Source of the DNA: Clostridiales bacterium
GTDB taxonomy: Bacteria; Bacillota; Clostridia; Oscillospirales; Oscillospiraceae
Direction of reading: 5' to 3'
Assembly (NCBI GenBank): GCA_004554585.1
Contig: SFLH01000001.1
Span: 303,437-367,436, forward strand
Length of the DNA: 64,000 nt
Part shown: piece after piece, positions 61,667 to 64,000 of the stretch
Layout: each line of letters opens with the position of its first letter
How positions within the stretch are numbered: the stretch's first letter is position 1
The notes under the pieces: generated by a model
What the model was told of the DNA's origin: nothing
The model's database searches: none
What the model saw: the letters and a program-made list of their open reading frames with translations, nothing else
Translations under genes and position numbers: made by a program

Positions 61667-63274
61667 TTATTCTGATGTATTCTCCCGTTCAATCAACTTG
61701 GCAATCTCATCGGAGAATTGATAGATTATCTCCACCCTCATGCCGCTGAATACATTTACGCGATCAATAAAGAACAGGAGCATTTCGTTGGTCAGCTCGT
61801 CCGCAGTCAGCGTCCGGCGAGCCATATCGCAGGTCTCCGTCAATTCACGGTTCCTGCTCTGTGAAAGGGATAAAAGCTCCTTTTCCAGCCGTTCCTTTTC
61901 CGCGCTGAGGCTGTCGCTCTCTGCGTTCATCTTATCGCGTTCGATGAGGTATATATCCCTCTGAAGTCTGCCTTCGGCGTATCGTTCGTATGCACTGATC
62001 CTACCGACAGATATCTGCTTAAGACGTTTTTCAATCTGTTCCAACCGAAATCTGAGGTTCTCCTCAGTGCCTTCTGTGGAAGCTGCCGCTTCATGCAGAT
62101 GATCATCTGCATCCACCAGCAGTTGGAGCTTTTCAAGCAGATCATTCTTTACAATACGCTCCAGATCGGCCTCAATGAACCGTTCACCCACTGGGCAGGC
62201 AGTTTCTCTGTTGGAGACAGATTTGAAACAGGCGTAGTAAATCACGCGGGAATTTTTCTGCCGCTGCATGATGCGCCCGCAGACGCCGCAGTGAATCAGG
62301 CTGCGCAGCAGATACTGATTAGGACTTCGCTCATAGCCCTTGCGGATTTTACGGAACACCTTCTGTGCTTCTTCATATTCGCTTTCGCTTACAATGGCCT
62401 CATGACAATCCGGGATGATTTGCCATTCGGATTCATCCGTCCATACCGTCCGAGGATTGTCCAACCCCTTCCAGCGGCGCTGGTTCATAATCATCACACC
62501 TGTGTATTCCCGGCGTTTCAGAATCTCCCGCACATTGATGGCGCTCCAACAGGCTTCCTGCGAAGAGGTACGGAACTTTCGGCTGCCGGGATTCATCCGC
62601 ATAAAATAGGCGGACGGCGTTTCCAGATGATAATCATTCAGGATAACGGCAATCTCCGCCGGCGTTTTTCCTTCCAGCGCCAGGTCAAAAATCTTCCGTA
62701 CCACAGGCGCAGTATCCGGATTGGGAATGATTTTCCGCTTCGCATTCGGGTCTTTCATGTATCCATAAGGGGCTTGCGAGGCCACAAATTCGCCTTTGCT
62801 CTTTCTTGTGCTCATGACAGTTTTGATTTTCTGGGACAGGTCGCGGCTGTAATAGGAATAGACAATGTACTTCATGACCACCTCCATGCCGGCCGTAGAG
62901 CCCTTGTAATCATCACTGTCATAACCGTCATTGACTGCAATGAAGCGCACACCCAGGAAAGGAAAAATACGCTCCAGATAATCGCCTATTTCCACATAGT
63001 CTCGGAAAAAGCGGCTGAAGTCCTTACAGATGACCACATTGGCCTCGCCGTTTTTCAAGCTTTCGATCATTCGCTCAAAGGAGGGGCGATGTCCGTTGGT
63101 GCCGGAATAACCGTCATCGATGAATTCAACCGGTTCATAGTCGTCAAACTCATGGCGGGCACGGATATACCGATACAGAAGTGTGCGCTGATTGGCGATG
63201 CTCTCGCTCTCGGTTTTGAATTTCAGGTCATCGTCTGCATCGGACAAGCGAATATACAGATACAATTTCTTCAC
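61667..63274 (-). CDS. Large serine recombinase, second copy
   Basis: The 535-residue protein begins MKKLYLYIRLSDADDD (catalytic Ser in RLS), has VICKDFSRFFRDYVEIGDYLER (core CKDFSRFFRDYVEIG), a recombinase domain with VASQAPYGYMKD, a zinc ribbon (CGVCGRIMQRQ, then CFKSVSNRETACPVG) and a coiled coil. GTG 63274 has GAAGGAGGTG 7 bases upstream and overlaps the stop of the next recombinase by one base region (GTGA). It is likely the enzyme that placed this element in hsdM, alone or with its partner. Confidence 0.93.
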   Translation of the reverse strand: MKKLYLYIRLSDADDDLKFKTESESIANQRTLLYRYIRARHEFDDYEPVEFIDDGYSGTNGHRPSFERMIESLKNGEANVVICKDFSRFFRDYVEIGDYLERIFPFLGVRFIAVNDGYDSDDYKGSTAGMEVVMKYIVYSYYSRDLSQKIKTVMSTRKSKGEFVASQAPYGYMKDPNAKRKIIPNPDTAPVVRKIFDLALEGKTPAEIAVILNDYHLETPSAYFMRMNPGSRKFRTSSQEACWSAINVREILKRREYTGVMIMNQRRWKGLDNPRTVWTDESEWQIIPDCHEAIVSESEYEEAQKVFRKIRKGYERSPNQYLLRSLIHCGVCGRIMQRQKNSRVIYYACFKSVSNRETACPVGERFIEADLERIVKNDLLEKLQLLVDADDHLHEAAASTEGTEENLRFRLEQIEKRLKQISVGRISAYERYAEGRLQRDIYLIERDKMNAESDSLSAEKERLEKELLSLSQSRNRELTETCDMARRTLTADELTNEMLLFFIDRVNVFSGMRVEIIYQFSDEIAKLIERENTSE

Positions 63275-63999
63275 TGGGGTTCACCTCCTTCCATTTCGTG
63301 ATAAACAGCTTCGAGCACATCCCGTTCCTCTTGAAAACGGAAGATAATCTCCAACCTGTGCTGGGCATAACCTGTTTTATATACATTGATGTGGTCAATC
63401 ATAGCCTGTGCAACTTCCGGCGTCAGCTTCCGTGCTTTGCGGATATTCCGAACATTCGCGAGCCATTTGTTTTCGGAAGAAAGCATTCGGTTCAGTTTTG
63501 CCAGTTCGATTGACAGCTGATTAAGTCTGGCGCTTTGCTCCTGATACTCTGCATCAAACCGGCCCTTCAGCTCGATATAATCTCCGGCAGATAGGATACC
63601 GTCCACATAGTCATTGTAGAGCTGCTCCCGCTTTTTCTGATAACCGGACAGTTTTTCGCTGACTTCCAGCATTTCCTGTTGGAGATCGGTCTGCCTTTGT
63701 GTCTGAATGCCGCTGTCTTTCAGCCGCCCGGCAACTTTCTCAAAATCCGCGAACAGGGCAAACTGTGTTTGGATCGCGTTCCAGACAATCGGCGCGAGCT
63801 TTTTCTCCGAGATGCCGACGGCAACATCGCAGCGGCCATACTGCTTGTTCCGGCAGTTGTACCGGCCTTCCTTTTTCTCTCCGTGACGGCTGTAACCAAG
63901 ATTGGAGCCGCAGTGCCCGCACCGGACGATTCCGGTTCTGAAGATCTGCGGATGCTTTTCGCGGTAATTCCGGCTGGCTTCCAGTTTGGCCTCATTCTC
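63271..63999 (-). CDS. Large serine recombinase, C-terminal part
   Basis: The frame is open to the right edge and carries no start in the window. It shows a zinc ribbon (CGHCGSNLGYSRHGE, then CRNKQYGRCDVAVG) and a long coiled coil, the C-terminal half of a large serine recombinase. Its stop overlaps the start of the 61667-63274 recombinase, so the two are co-translated. A tandem pair suggests a two-enzyme integration system, as in ccrAB-like arrangements. Confidence 0.85.
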   Translation of the reverse strand, partial: ENEAKLEASRNYREKHPQIFRTGIVRCGHCGSNLGYSRHGEKKEGRYNCRNKQYGRCDVAVGISEKKLAPIVWNAIQTQFALFADFEKVAGRLKDSGIQTQRQTDLQQEMLEVSEKLSGYQKKREQLYNDYVDGILSAGDYIELKGRFDAEYQEQSARLNQLSIELAKLNRMLSSENKWLANVRNIRKARKLTPEVAQAMIDHINVYKTGYAQHRLEIIFRFQEERDVLEAVYHEMEGGEPQ

Positions 64000-64000
64000 G

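Overview
The window looks like a chromosomal segment from a high-GC, low-GC-phylum gut anaerobe of the Oscillospiraceae type (Flavonifractor/Intestinimonas/Lawsonibacter-like). This rests on the gene content (hrcA-grpE-dnaK-dnaJ with a CIRCE element, a VanW protein, BlaI/M56 pairs, an EFR1-type flavodoxin/ferredoxin, a sporulation-type polysaccharide deacetylase) and on strong GGAGG ribosome binding sites. No database search was possible, so the taxon is an inference. No rRNA, tRNA or CRISPR array was found.

Positions 1-39490 are ordinary core chromosome, mostly coded on the minus strand. In order they hold: the end of an LTA-synthase-like sulfatase; a frameshifted DUF308 gene; a DUF975 and a VanW envelope protein; an EFR1 flavodoxin-ferredoxin; a BlaI repressor/M56 sensor pair with matching operators; the heat-shock operon hrcA-grpE-dnaK-dnaJ followed by PHP phosphatase and rpiB; a two-component system with a MacB-like ABC exporter; a metallo-hydrolase and DUF815 ATPase; ilvE and ilvD with a divergent GntR regulator; a small membrane protein/XRE pair; hpf; mntP; an ABC importer of the nitrate/sulfonate/thiamine-precursor class; an acyl-CoA synthetase; an orphan CitB-type regulator; a lipoprotein; two amino-acid transporters; and a LysR regulator.

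From about 40079 to the right edge the window is an accessory island. It begins exactly where a polysaccharide deacetylase gene has lost its 5' end. The island carries a DUF4143 ATPase bounded by 11-bp inverted repeats, a large serine recombinase, a helicase-like protein with four spaced cysteines plus an unrecognised partner, a divergent AT-rich orphan gene, a small serine resolvase beside a res-like array, a four-gene amidoligase/glutamine-amidotransferase operon, a structured intergenic element, two small HTH genes, a broken DUF4143 gene, and a type I restriction-modification operon. That operon's hsdM is cut at its NPPF motif by another element carrying two overlapping serine recombinases, the second running off the window.

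The best candidates for something undescribed are the amidoligase operon (with a 57-residue peptide, DUF3846 protein and attenuator-like leaders), the helicase/orphan pair with its divergent orphan neighbour, and the HEPN-like plus membrane coiled-coil pair inside the restriction operon.
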